Source of the DNA: Sphaerosporella brunnea
Lineage: Eukaryota > Ascomycota > Pezizomycetes > Pezizales > Pyronemataceae
NCBI GenBank assembly: GCA_008704415.1
Contig: VXIS01000318.1
Location: forward strand, 1 to 55,270
Direction of reading: 5' to 3'
Length of the DNA: 55,270 nt
Shown here one piece after another: positions 1-9,142 of the stretch. The notes under the pieces are model-generated. The model did not search any database and was not told the origin of the DNA. It was given only the letters and a program-made list of their open reading frames with translations. Position numbers and translations under genes: made by a program. Each line of letters opens with the position of its first letter. Position 1 is the first letter of the stretch.

Positions 1-180
1 ACCCTAACCCTAACCCTAACCCTAACCCTAACCCTAACCCTAACCCTAACCCTAACCCTAACCCTAACCCTAACCCTAACCCTAACCCTAACCCTAACCC
101 TAACCCTAACCCTAACCCTAACCCTAACCCTAACCCTAACCCTAACCCTAACCCTAACCCTAACCCTAACCCTAACCCTA
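1..180. repeat. Telomere, C-rich strand, CCCTAA repeat
   Basis: About 30 perfect tandem copies of CCCTAA run from the first base and stop abruptly at 'ccctaagagtcg'. This is the usual fungal telomere repeat. C-rich on the plus strand at a left end is the expected orientation, so the window begins at a true chromosome terminus. No degenerate units are seen at the inner edge. Confidence 0.98.
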
Positions 181-433
181 AGAGTCGAGTGATAACCGGT
201 GATTCGCGAGTGATTATACGTGGTTGTTGAAAGGTGGTGCGAGTGATATCCTGTAAATAGGCTTCGGTCGCCATGGGAAGGGCACCATCGGGTGTCAGCT
301 GATTCTCTGGTGGCGAGCGGCTGACATTCTACTTGCGTGAGGCAATGGTGTTGCAGAGGTATCCCGGGGAGAACGAGTAATCACACTGCGAGGTGGTGGT
401 GGTGGTGGTGGTGGAGGCGTGTTGGGGCCCTTC
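181..433. other. Subtelomeric spacer, no gene
   Basis: No supported reading frame. It holds a GGT trinucleotide run at about 392-414. No helicase gene or long subtelomeric repeat is seen directly next to the telomere. Confidence 0.6.
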
Positions 434-730
434 ACCACAACCGGGACCCTTACGGGCTACCCGTCACGCTATCCGTCCAAGACCTTTAGCCGCGTAAGCG
501 CACGGCTAATAGGTAGCCTATTAACCAAGGTCACGGTTTTTTTCATTTCGATTACTTTGTGTGATTGAACCAGGGTGGCAGCGGGGACGGCGCGCCCGGG
601 TGACGCCAGGTTGTTTGGTTTTATATACAAATACTACTCTACTACAAAATTTCGATGTCCGAGTCTGAGTCATTCTTGTTAGCTCTGTATCATCTGTTTC
701 CCGGCTAACTGCATCGCCCGGGAGCTTCCG

Positions 731-976
731 CTAGTTCTTTGGCTTCTCAACGTGGACACAGGAATATACCCGTCGATGATACTGAGGATTCCACTGTGAC
801 TCCACCATGGCAAACCCGTTTGCAAAGGCATATTTTTGTACCTGGGCACATGCGCTCTGATGGTGACTGAATTTATTACCAGTCTCCGGGAGTTCGCAAT
901 CACCATTGAGATGTTCCTGGATGACTTGCTGGATGAGTGCTTCGGTCTCGGGTGGCGCTTTTGGGCGTGTCTGCAT
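731..976 (-). pseudogene. FAR1-like DNA-binding fragment of a MULE transposase
   Basis: An 81-codon open frame carries KYAFANGFAMVES followed by RRVYSC and VHVEKPK. Established pattern: this resembles the N-terminal FAR1/WRKY-GCM1-type segment of fungal MULE transposases (A...GF.V...S...........Y.C). Only this segment survives between the two inverted repeats. The catalytic DDE core is absent. An overlapping 119-codon frame on the same strand (679-1038) looks like a shadow. Confidence 0.5.
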
Positions 977-1117
977 GCTTGTCGTCGTCGTTGTGTTGTG
1001 TTAACTATGGCGCTCGCTCTTTTTGAGCGTTGGTACAAAATTTTCTACTACATAAGCGCCTTTACGGCTAAAAGTCTTGGACGGATAGCGCGACGGATAG
1101 CCCTTAGGGGTCTCGAC

Positions 1118-1840
1118 TAGTGATGCAAACGAGCCGGACCAGCTCGAGCCCGGAGCTCGAGCTGCGAGCTAGAGCCGGCTCGAACGTACATATTTTTGTG
1201 CTCGAGCAGCTCAAGCACTAAAGGTTTGGGCTCGAGCTCAGCTCGACTTCTCTCGAGCTTTCTAGAAAGAACGAGGTTCTGCCGGTGGCCGCTGCGCCCT
1301 CAAGTATCACCCTTCCCCCCAGCTTCCCCCCGGCTTTCCCTCGACTGCTAGCCGCACAGTATCACCACAAAGAAACGCAACCGGCTTCTGAAGGAGTCGA
1401 GCAGCGCTCTGTTGTTGCTTAAGCATTGGCTCAAGCAAACGGAAGTAAACAGCTGGGAAAAATGGGAGTACGAAGATCCGGAGGTTCTACCAAAGGCGGG
1501 CGTCGGGGCGGGCAACCACTCAGAGTGACCGTGATATGCCGGAGGGCGTAGATTTAGACGCCGAGGCCGAGCTCGCCTCCTCTTCGAGCCTGTCAGACAT
1601 ATCGGACTGATCTATCCAGGGATTACTACATAGTAGAAAATTTACATGGCTATGAACTGCCGCCTGCTCGCGTGCTCCCACCTCAGCATATGATTTATCT
1701 CTACCAGCTCGAGCTTTGGCTCGATCCTTGGCTCGAGCCGCTCGAGCCCGGCTGGCACTCGCGAGCCGAGCCAGTAAAAGTGACGATCTGGCTCGAGTCA
1801 CCCCTTGGGCTCGTCTCGAGCCGGCTCGTTTGCATCACTA
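1118..1840 (+). mobile_element. hAT element, 723 bp, internally deleted
   Basis: Termini are TAGTGATGCAAACGAGCC and its exact reverse complement. Flanks are an 8-bp duplication with one mismatch: gtctcgac at 1110-1117 and gtcccgac at 1841-1848. Inner edges are dense in GGCTCGAGC/CGAGCCGGCTCG palindromes, probably subterminal transposase-binding motifs. It carries only a decayed transposase C-terminus, so it is not autonomous. It lies at the very end of the MULE and is therefore younger than it. Confidence 0.88.
1363..1609 (+). pseudogene. hAT transposase C-terminal relic
   Basis: Plus-strand translation gives KKRNRLLKESSSALLLLKHW followed by LKQTEV and WEKWEYE. It matches the better-preserved copy at 6.2-6.9 kb (KKRNRLLEECSSTWLLLKHW). 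This is the hAT dimerisation-domain block (TKRRNRL...LKHWL in typical hATs). The frame is broken by stops soon after. It is a fossil of the element's own transposase. Confidence 0.75.
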
Positions 1841-1854
1841 GTCCCGACCACAAC

Positions 1855-2529
1855 AATCGCCAAAAGACGAGCGCGTGGAATGAGAATCACTGAGGGAGGT
1901 AGTTTGGAGCATAGATTTGATTTCTGCAATTATTTTTTGGGATCCGTGGTGCGGTTCGCGAGATATTTTCAAAAACCAGCTTCGTGGGGTGCGTTTGATT
2001 CGTGGACCATGTTCCGGAGCCGGAAGATCATGATGGCAACCAAAATGTGATACTTTGGACAATGTGTCTGTTTAGTTCGCCATTATCCATGATCCGTTGA
2101 TCGTGGTCCTGGAGACTCCAAAAAAGCAGAATCTCCCTCCGAATTTTGTGGTTGCCTCAACCTCAACGCCGCGAGTCTGGACTTCAAAGCACCATTACTT
2201 CACCAACTCTCGACGGATTTGCGAGATTTTTTGATTTGGGAGAATCCTCGAAAGCTGCAGTTCAACTGCGCGACAGTAGAGAGAGAGAGAAAAAAAAGCA
2301 CGCCATAAATTGTGACGACGCGGTGTTGCTTGCAGCCGGGATCGCTTTCCAAGCTGTTTTTAGGACCTACCTTGGCCGGGCCCAATTCCATACCTCGCCC
2401 CTCTCCGGAGAGCACTATACACAGGCGCTCTTTCTTTTTATCCCGCAGCAATGAACGGTACATCAGAGACAACCTTCGCATGGAGTGATTTGTCTTCAAA
2501 AAGCTATGTGCCGCACCAAAGGTATAATA
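1855..2529. other. No gene seen
   Basis: Short open frames on both strands overlap each other and show no family motif. I see no RNA gene or repeat that I can support. Confidence 0.5.
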
Positions 2530-2810
2530 CCGTATCTTCCCGGTTTGAAGCAGCGCGGGCCGGAGGTGTGGGGGTGTTGCCAAGCTATCAAAAAGTTAAT
2601 TTCTAAAAACTCGCGCACGGGAGATGCAGTATCTAATTTTTATTTACAGCAGCAGAACCATCACAGTGCCTTTTGATCATCATTAAAGTTGTAGACAAAA
2701 CTCAGATTGTGACCGCGACGTCTGATCCAACCAATAGAACACGCTCGGCGTTCCCAACCTTTCCACCCCCACCCCTCCGGCCCGCGCTGCTTCAAACCGG
2801 GAAGATACGG
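2530..2810. repeat. Foldback element with 48-bp inverted arms
   Basis: Arms at about 2530-2577 and 2763-2810 are near-perfect inverted copies (core CCGTATCTTCCCGGTTTG, then AAGCAGCGCGGGCCGGAGG). The loop is about 185 bp. A diverged single arm recurs at about 26609-26672, sharing GCGGGCCG and GTGGGGGTGTTACCAAGC. This behaves like a dispersed miniature or foldback element. No clear target duplication was found. Confidence 0.65.
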
Positions 2811-3489
2811 CAAACTCCTGAGTTCAAAGCCCCGGAGGTACAACTAACAATTGACCGGAGCGACAGGTGCTTTCAGCTACAATAAAGCTATAAGTATAAC
2901 AGGAGGACTTTAAGTTTCCTATTATCGTATCGCAAGGCAGCTCCAATTGCTTAACAGCAGAGCGATTTCCACACTCCGGGCGGACAATCAGCCTTTATTT
3001 GCACCGGGTCCTAGCTGCACTTGAAAAGCTCGGCAATGAATACAGACGGCTTATTGATCTGGGCTCTGAAAACGAGTGTCCCATCGAGATTTCTAGTAAG
3101 TTAAAGTTTTATCCTTATTTTACGGATTGCATTGGAGAGACAGTTGTCACACCGGTGTGTGTACCAGCTGATCTCGAGAATGAGGCATCTCGGAGAGGTT
3201 CCGCGAACGAACGTTGACGAGATTGTGAGGTTGAACGAGGATGCGTAGATGGTGACGGTGATGGTAAGCGTGTCACAGGTGTTCGCTCTCCGCGGAACCA
3301 TAATTTGGCATATAATCATCCACGGCCACTAGATTATCATCCGGGCAAATCGCAATTCCCCAGACCACAAAAAGCCAAACGCACCCTTATTACTTAGTAA
3401 GTATGTGATCATACAGACAGTTTTATGCCAGCCCTGATACCTCAACAGCCTAGGCGGTTCCCGGACTGGCGAGAAATTTTTTCCTATCA
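2811..3489. other. No gene seen
   Basis: Only short unsupported frames. No recognisable motif or repeat. Confidence 0.45.
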
Positions 3490-3760
3490 TGACTTGCAGG
3501 GGTCAAATCGAATCCCGAATTGAAGGCTTCTTCTTGCTGCGCGTCCATTCCCTCACGCAATGCCTGGCGCTCCACCTCTGTGTCTCTGTCACTCTCTGCA
3601 GCATCCCCGGGTGGGGCAAGGTTCTGACTTAGGCCGGAGAGTTCCCTGTCGTCGATGGTCTTTTGATTGAGCCAACTTTTGACCAGTCGAACCGCACTGC
3701 TGGATTCTCCAAGCAGCTGATTTCGCTTCTTTGTGATTGCATCTCCTACCCTGCCGAGTG
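3490..3760 (-). pseudogene. hAT transposase C-terminus, second lineage
   Basis: Minus-strand translation from about 3750 reads GDAITKKRNQLLGESSSAVR then LVKSWLNQK. This is the hAT C-terminal dimerisation block, clearly different in sequence from the KKRNRLLEECSS copies elsewhere. An acidic tail follows (ESDRDTEVERQALREGMDAQ). The frame begins right after an AG that may be the acceptor of the conserved intron seen in the 6.6-kb copy. Upstream coding is lost. It probably belongs to the element whose end is at about 4051. Confidence 0.65.
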
Positions 3761-3956
3761 CAATCTAGTCAGACAAGCGGGGCCTGGGACCGTGCGGCCA
3801 TGGTGATTTTTTGGTGTGAGTGTGTTGCGGTGGGGGTTGAAGAGGACGTGTAGGTGGCCTTTTCTTATAGCTTTCGCAATCACGGAATTCGATAGAATAT
3901 TGTTGCTCAACTTGACACGCAGTTTGTATTTTACGCACCGCACGGCCATCTAGCGC

Positions 3957-4052
3957 CTTCTCCCTCGACCGGGCTCGAGCTTGCTCGGCTCGCCAGGGGG
4001 CCAGGCTCTACTCGGCTCGGGCCGGCTCGGCTTGTGTCCATTACTATGCGAG
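3957..4052. repeat. hAT terminal and subterminal repeat, single end
   Basis: A run of GGCTCGAGC-type motifs ends in GGCTTGTGTCCATTACTA, a diverged copy of the hAT terminus GGCTCGTGTCCATCACTA. I could not find the matching left end or a target duplication. Confidence 0.55.
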
Positions 4053-4089
4053 TCCTCCTCCTCCGCCACGGATTGTTCAACCTGTGTAT

Positions 4090-4207
4090 CCTGCAGAAAC
4101 TGCGGGATATGCGAGGTGGGCTTCACTTCTTAGAACAGCTCCACAATTGACCGCCACCGGTGCACCGCCACCCACGGTGCTTCCGCCCAAGTTCGTTCTC
4201 CACAGAG
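4090..4207. repeat. Dispersed repeat shared with 44.35-44.44 kb
   Basis: The stretch from 'gcagaaactgcgggatatgc' to 'ttctccacagagcga' matches 44350-44440 in order (CGCCACCCA.GGTGCTTCC and CCACAGAGCG in both). Both lie near hAT ends, so this is probably an internal part of that hAT family. Coding potential is unclear. Confidence 0.45.
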
Positions 4208-4216
4208 CGATTCGCC

Positions 4217-4400
4217 TTTGTTTTTTTTTGTTTTAATCATTCTGTATTCGGCCGCTTGCGGCCATGACACATGTAAAAGAAGAGACTATGCTACCCCTTC
4301 GGCTGAGCCGACTACTGAGGCCTGCGGCTCTTCTAAGGAAATTGACAAAGGAAATCGAATCGGTGAAAAGAGTGAATCGAAAACCCAAGGCCCCCTCCAA
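4217..4400 (-). mobile_element. LINE 3' end, strongly 5'-truncated
   Basis: A T-rich run (minus-strand poly-A) at about 4217-4234 is followed by the hairpin word GGCCGCTTGCGGCC at 4250-4263, then about 130 bp similar to the LINE 3' region at 38.69-38.85 kb. Only 3' untranslated sequence remains. The right boundary is approximate because similarity fades. Confidence 0.65.
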
Positions 4401-5142
4401 CCCTTCAGTGAAAGTAATCCCTATATCGACTTGACGTGCTCCCTTCCCGACCTACCCACAACCATGTGCATTCCTCCGCCTATATGCACGCCCGCTTCTA
4501 ACGTCCGAAATGGAACGCCTTCGCTGCCTAAAGCCATGTTCCCACACGACCATCAAGACCAATCGGTGCGCTGGAGGAGTCCAAGTTACCGGCAATTCTC
4601 CTCAATATGCTCATAAGTTTTTATGAGAATCCCAGTCCATTAATTAATGCCCTCAACAATCCTTCTACTTTCTACGTTGCAACGTGCGCAGGGGGTTACA
4701 CTTTCAAGCACTCAACCGCTCGCCTCCAAAATCACCCAAGTGAAGGTTTGTGTGGTTGAATTTATGACCATTTTTGGAAATGCCTCTTTAATTGCTGGTG
4801 TTGACGTTACGGCAAAAGTTCGGTAGGGCAAGATAGCCCTATTGGCTAACGGGCGGATTGGTCTGGAGGATAGAACATAGACAAAACCGTATGATATTCA
4901 TACTCGTCTTCGGCGAGGATTTTTCGGGCCCCAGCTGTAAAAAGAAACACTTGATTCGAAATACCTTCTTCAGGCTTCCCCCCCTCCAACCCGAGTAGCC
5001 CCGGAGGTAGAAATTATCGCAGCTTTTCGTCTCCCTCCAGATTACTATCTCCCAGAGCCTTCGCGCGGCTTTGTTTTTGGGACAGCTGTAACTCTGGAAC
5101 TGCAAAGTCAAACCTATCTCATCTCTTTCCCAAACTCCCCGC
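4401..5142. other. No gene seen
   Basis: Short frames only. A single GGATAGAACA word at about 4868 matches the terminal motif of the miniature family at 5.55 kb, without a partner end. Confidence 0.4.
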
Positions 5143-5549
5143 ATGTCACCTCCGAACCTGCGCTACGTCCCTAATTCTACATACCCTCTTACGCTAACGG
5201 CTACCACCGCCACCGGCTACCAAATAACTCAAGATGACTATGCTGAGTGTTTGTCGGCAGAGGCCCCTGGGCCCTTCAAAGCGGCACCAACATTAAGGAC
5301 CGTATCCGGTGCTGTCCTTGGTCGCCGACAGTTTTCTAACGCAGCAGCGAGCGAAAACGTAATCCTGCGACTTTTGCAGCAGCGTGTTGCCGAGCAGGAT
5401 ACAGCTTTGGAAATGAAGCTCACACCGGTGCACACCTGCTTGAGCAGAACCAAGCGCTCGAACACGATAGCAAGGAGTTGCAGATGCGCCTTCATACCAC
5501 GACCGCCTTCAAAAGGATGGATCCGTACGGTTCGTTGCTTTTATGTATC
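5143..5549 (+). pseudogene. Frameshifted coiled-coil protein gene fragment
   Basis: An ATG at 5143 opens a frame with an Ala/Ser-rich region and then a heptad-like stretch, SENVILRLLQQRVAEQDTAL. At about 5415 the coding signal moves by one base into LEQNQALEHDSKELQMRL and TTTAFKRMDPYGSLL, clearly continuing the same amphipathic helix. That indicates a one-base indel. The restored frame then runs into a miniature element at 5550. I do not recognise the family. The 219-codon frame that stays open through the element (to 5802) is probably not the real product. Confidence 0.45.
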
Positions 5550-5835
5550 TGTTCTATCCTGGCGAGCCAAAATCCTGGCTCACAATGTTGAATCTACCGT
5601 AAGTACTCCTCTTGGATGTGTTACAAAATTTCTAGAAAAATCGGAGGCCATTAATAACTCGTATGGGCCTCATCATCATGGTTGTAGGTGTCCACAGCTC
5701 GGGGTTGTGAAAATAACAGCCCAAAATTTCGCAGAGGTGATGGAATTTTTTGTTCCGGGACTCTCGCGACTCTCTATCACAGGGCTTTGGAGTTATTGTT
5801 GAATATCAAAGTTTGTTGCTCTGCTGGATAGAACA
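5550..5835. mobile_element. Miniature inverted-repeat element, TGTTCTATCC ends
   Basis: Begins TGTTCTATCCTGGCGAGC and ends with inverted GCTCTGCTGGATAGAACA. Flanked on both sides by TATC, a 4-bp target duplication. The same ends and duplication length occur at 30821-30930. No coding capacity. It sits in the coiled-coil gene fragment. Confidence 0.7.
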
Positions 5836-6140
5836 TATCTGTCCCGGACGTGCGTTATTGTTTTTGGGAGGGCAGCATCACGCCACAACGCGATTCACAC
5901 AATACTAATGGCGCTTTCAACCGCAATGGCCACCAGTGACATGCAATGAGCATCGCTGATGTTCGTTGATGTTCGATGATCTTGTTTCAATGACGAATGA
6001 AATACCTTCTGCGACTAAGCATAAATGACATACAAGGCCCGCTGAGTACTTACTATATATATATATACACTCTAAGCGGTCCAGTATCATTGGAGACGCA
6101 GAGAAGTGTGACTACGAGGGTGGTATCAGTGATGCAAAGC
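5836..6140. other. No gene seen
   Basis: Holds a short TA run at about 6053-6067. No supported frame. Confidence 0.45.
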
Positions 6141-6148
6141 AACGTGGC

Positions 6149-7180
6149 TAGTGATGGACACGAGCCGGCTTGACTCAAGCCGGAGGGTAGGCTCGAGCCG
6201 GCTCGTCAGATTTCCGGACTTGGCTCGTGGGCTCGAGCCATGCAACAGTTTAAGGCACGAGAGAAACAATTGGTGGGACTCTGTAGATTCCATAAGCGTT
6301 TACAAGCTATCAATCGGAGATGTCTGACAGCCCTGAGTAGGAGTTCAAAAGCGGCCTCGGCAGCTGAATCTGCCCCCTCCGGGGCGTCATGGTCACTATT
6401 GCTCTCCGGCCCGGCCCCGTCTCCCGCAATGCCCTCACGATGTCTGGCTGAAGGGTCCGCCGCGGTGTCTTCAAGTTCATACCCCCACTTTTCCCATGGC
6501 TGGACGTCAGTTTGCTTCAACCAATGCTTAAGCAGCAACCACGTGCTGCTGCACTCCTCCAGCAGACGGTTCCGCTTTTTTGTGATGATATCGCCAGCAC
6601 TGCATCGTTGATCAGCGGATGTGGGCAAACGTGGCTCGGCAAAATTCAAACTTACACGGAGAAGAGCTGCTCACACGGAACACTTGATGCATAGATGGCG
6701 AGGTAATCCCTTGCCATGCGTGCGAGGGAAGGGAAGCGGTGCTCGTTCATCTTCCACCAATGCAGAGGGTCGGTTTCCAGGTCAACCGGGGGCTCGCAAA
6801 GATACCGTGTTGTCTCTGTAGTATCCATCGTTCCTTCAAGGTTGGTAGTCTGCGGCCGCTGTCCAATACTGCCGAACATAGCTGCAAGTTTCTGGTCTAC
6901 CTTGACCCTGCCGAGACGGCTTGATTCGATTGCTGGTGCATCACCGCGTCGGTAATTTTCCTGAAGGATTGACTCAAATCACTCTCTCTCAAGCTGCCTC
7001 TGTTCCCCCACAGCGGTGGCGGCGGTGGGGCGATGGTGTGGTGGGTTCAGATGGCCCCGCTTGAGTGATATCTGAGACCAGGCACGTCCACAAAACGAAC
7101 ACAATTCTATGTAAAAGCTCGAGCCGGCTCGAACTCAAAATTCACCGGGCTCGAGCCGGCTCGGCTCGTGTCCATCACTA
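6149..7180 (-). mobile_element. hAT element, 1032 bp, with fossil transposase
   Basis: Perfect 18-bp termini TAGTGATGGACACGAGCC and its reverse complement. Flanked by an 8-bp duplication with one mismatch: aacgtggc at 6141-6148 and aacggggc at 7181-7188. Subterminal zones are packed with GGCTCGAGCCGGCTCG palindromes. It keeps only the transposase C-terminal region, on the minus strand, so it is an internally deleted non-autonomous copy. Confidence 0.9.
6206..6906 (-). pseudogene. hAT transposase C-terminal region with a recognisable intron
   Basis: From about 6900 down, the minus strand encodes KLAAMFGSIGQRP, then DLETDPLHWWKMNEHRFP and LARMARDYLAIYASSVPCEQ, then LFS. A 56-bp GTAAGT...CAG intron at 6655-6600 follows. 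After it the frame continues VAGDIITKKRNRLLEE and LLLKHWLKQTD. DPLxWW...FP.L...A..yL.i.a.s.p.EqlFS..G..it.kRn.L is the hAT dimerisation domain. The N-terminal BED finger and the DDE core are missing. The tail is acidic and Ala-rich. Apart from the deletion, no stop interrupts the retained domain. Confidence 0.8.
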
Positions 7181-7188
7181 AACGGGGC

Positions 7189-7538
7189 CGGCCCAGGAAC
7201 CCCGCGAGGCCTCTCTTATGGGCTGCTCGATGGTTGACGGTCTTGGTTGGGTGCTTTCAAGCTTCAGAACACATCGCAATTGCTGCTGAGCAGTGCTTTG
7301 GACTGCACTGAGAGAATTTTTTTTATTCGCAGTTATGCTAGACAGAGCAAGAAAAAAGCCAACCCGACCGGGCAATCCGCTCCCACAGTAACAAGCCAAA
7401 TCACACAACCACCTCATTTACGGCGCTTCCATACCTCTGTGTTCAGCAAGTGCTACAAACAAGGGCAAGCTGCATCTATTGGGGTCAGCAAATCTGACGC
7501 AGTGCAAAAAGATAATCGGGCAAGACTTACCAGTGGAG
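7189..7538. other. No gene seen
   Basis: Downstream flank of the next minus-strand gene. No motif supported. Confidence 0.4.
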
Positions 7539-8165
7539 CTACTGCTGGCAACCGTAAATGGAAATCTCATCATCCATCTGAACGCCTGCATAACCGGCCG
7601 GGTTCGTTCGTGCGAGAGTCGCGGCTATCACCCCCAGTGAATTTCCTATCGACGAGCAAGTCGCCATAATCATTGCTTCGCTCGTGTCTTCAACGGTCTG
7701 CACGGTGAAAGCGACAGTCATTCTGATCCGGTTCGCGAGGGCACGCTTCTCTATCTCGTGACGACGGCTCCGATCCTGGTGGTACTGCCCAAGCGGCTCA
7801 TCCCAACTGTCCAGCCCGTAGGTATGCACCTCGCAACGATCTACACGCTTCTTAAGAGAGAAGAAGAGGCGACGAAGAGTTTCGATCCGTATCGGGGTGG
7901 CGCTGCTGTCGTTAAGGAAGAACAGAAACGCATCGCGCACGGAGTACGTCTCTCGCCTCCCAAACGTCTCGTCTGTGAGGCTCAGTTTGGTCATTGCTTC
8001 ATGCAACAGATCAGCCTCAGCGTCATGCTCCCGGGCCAGCTGGTCGAGAAGGGAGAGAATGGTGTTAAAGGTTTTCATCCCGTGGTTCTGCTCCTGCAAG
8101 TCGGTGGCATGGTGGGTGCCGCCCATAAAGGGGCTCATGTCGATTGCTGAGTCCTTCTGGTCCAT
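7539..8165 (-). CDS. Unknown 208-residue protein
   Basis: A single open frame starts at an ATG at 8165; a second in-frame ATG lies 11 codons in (MSPFMGGTHHATDL). I do not recognise a family. Visible features are a predicted helical N-terminal half (LLDQLAREHDAEADLLHEAM), a basic central stretch (RRLFFSLKKRVDRCEV, DRSRRHEIEKRALANRIRM), and a small-residue, partly hydrophobic C-terminal segment (EAMIMATCSSIGNSLGVIAA). No signal peptide or clear membrane helix. The opposite strand has overlapping frames, but their composition looks like shadow. It is the most telomere-proximal intact gene. A spliced C-terminal extension is possible. Confidence 0.55.
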   Translation of the reverse strand: MDQKDSAIDMSPFMGGTHHATDLQEQNHGMKTFNTILSLLDQLAREHDAEADLLHEAMTKLSLTDETFGRRETYSVRDAFLFFLNDSSATPIRIETLRRLFFSLKKRVDRCEVHTYGLDSWDEPLGQYHQDRSRRHEIEKRALANRIRMTVAFTVQTVEDTSEAMIMATCSSIGNSLGVIAATLARTNPAGYAGVQMDDEISIYGCQQ

Positions 8166-9142
8166 GATGCGCCGGTGGGATCGTTTGTCGGGAGGGCTGT
8201 GTGCTGGGAATATTCTGGGAATCGTAGGATGTAAGTTGCTGGTGACGGTGTGGTTTGTTTAGGGTCGCGTCGGGGCGTAATGTGGTATGTGGTTTTGATG
8301 ACCTTCCAGCAGGGTGCAACGCGTTGTTTGGGTATAAATTGGTAGAATGACACACTGTGACGGGGTCGAATGGACCCTACTTCAACCCATTCAACCCAAT
8401 CGGCCTGAGTCTTAGGATGGTGACAACTAAGCCGCGCTATTGTTGTAGCAACATCAACTGATGGTATTCTGCGATGCGGAAGCTGACAAGACAAAGTTCT
8501 GCGCGATCACGGTCACTGGCAGGACGATGCCGGCCGGCGTGAGAGTCGCCTAAGTCACTCTCTGCTACTCCCTAGTAGCTAATCAACACTCTGAGCAGCG
8601 CACCCGGAGTTGCCAAAGCGACGAAGAAGATGTGCAAGGGAGCGGCAGCTCCCTGGAGTGTTATTTCTATTGGAAATTGAGAGATTGTTTATAGCCCCGT
8701 GCCGACTAGATGTATTGAAATCCGTGCTCTAGTGTCCGATCGCCGCCGTTCGTGCCGAAAGCCGCGCTTTTTACCCAAGGCCAGTCACACCGTCGGCTTC
8801 CGGTCTCAACCGATATAATCCCTTTAAGTGGCACTCTATGAAAGAGATGACACCTAAAATCCGGCTCCCATATTGTAGTTGTGGCCCTAGGCCAGCCCGG
8901 AACAGCCTGACGTGAGCTGGACTGTCGCTAGATAGCCCCGTACAGCCCTTTCTACTAGTCGTTTCGGTGCGAAAACCACGTTCTTATTCACAAAGGACAC
9001 AGTCTGTAGCGAGCATTGAGGTTGGTAAGTCACCGGTCACCGCGGGTGTTCGTACGACGTTTTTCGCACGGCCCGAAGAGACCGTAGTCAGCCATTTATT
9101 TCAATTACCCAGACAAGGAACCCCTCGATCCTGCCGTCACCA
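8166..9142. other. Intergenic, dispersed repeat only
   Basis: No supported gene. At 9011-9056 a word beginning GCATTGAGG and containing CACCG.TCACCG is shared with 22863-22913, so a short dispersed repeat is present. A minus-strand frame at 8135-8494 overlaps the upstream region of the 208-residue gene and shows no motif. Confidence 0.45.

Larger units (their letters stand above)
434..1854 (-). mobile_element. MULE (Mutator-like) element, short derivative, interrupted by a hAT
   Basis: Terminal inverted repeats of about 60 bp start CGGGACCC at 442 and end at 1846. Shared inner words are GCTATCCGTCCAAGAC and TTTAGCCG. The element is flanked by a perfect 8-bp duplication, ACCACAAC, at 434-441 and 1847-1854. 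A hAT lies at 1118-1840 inside the last bases of the right terminus. Without it the element is about 674 bp. Long inverted repeats with an 8-11 bp target duplication, plus a FAR1-like fragment inside, fit MULE. It cannot encode a full transposase, so it is a non-autonomous or deleted copy. Confidence 0.8.
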
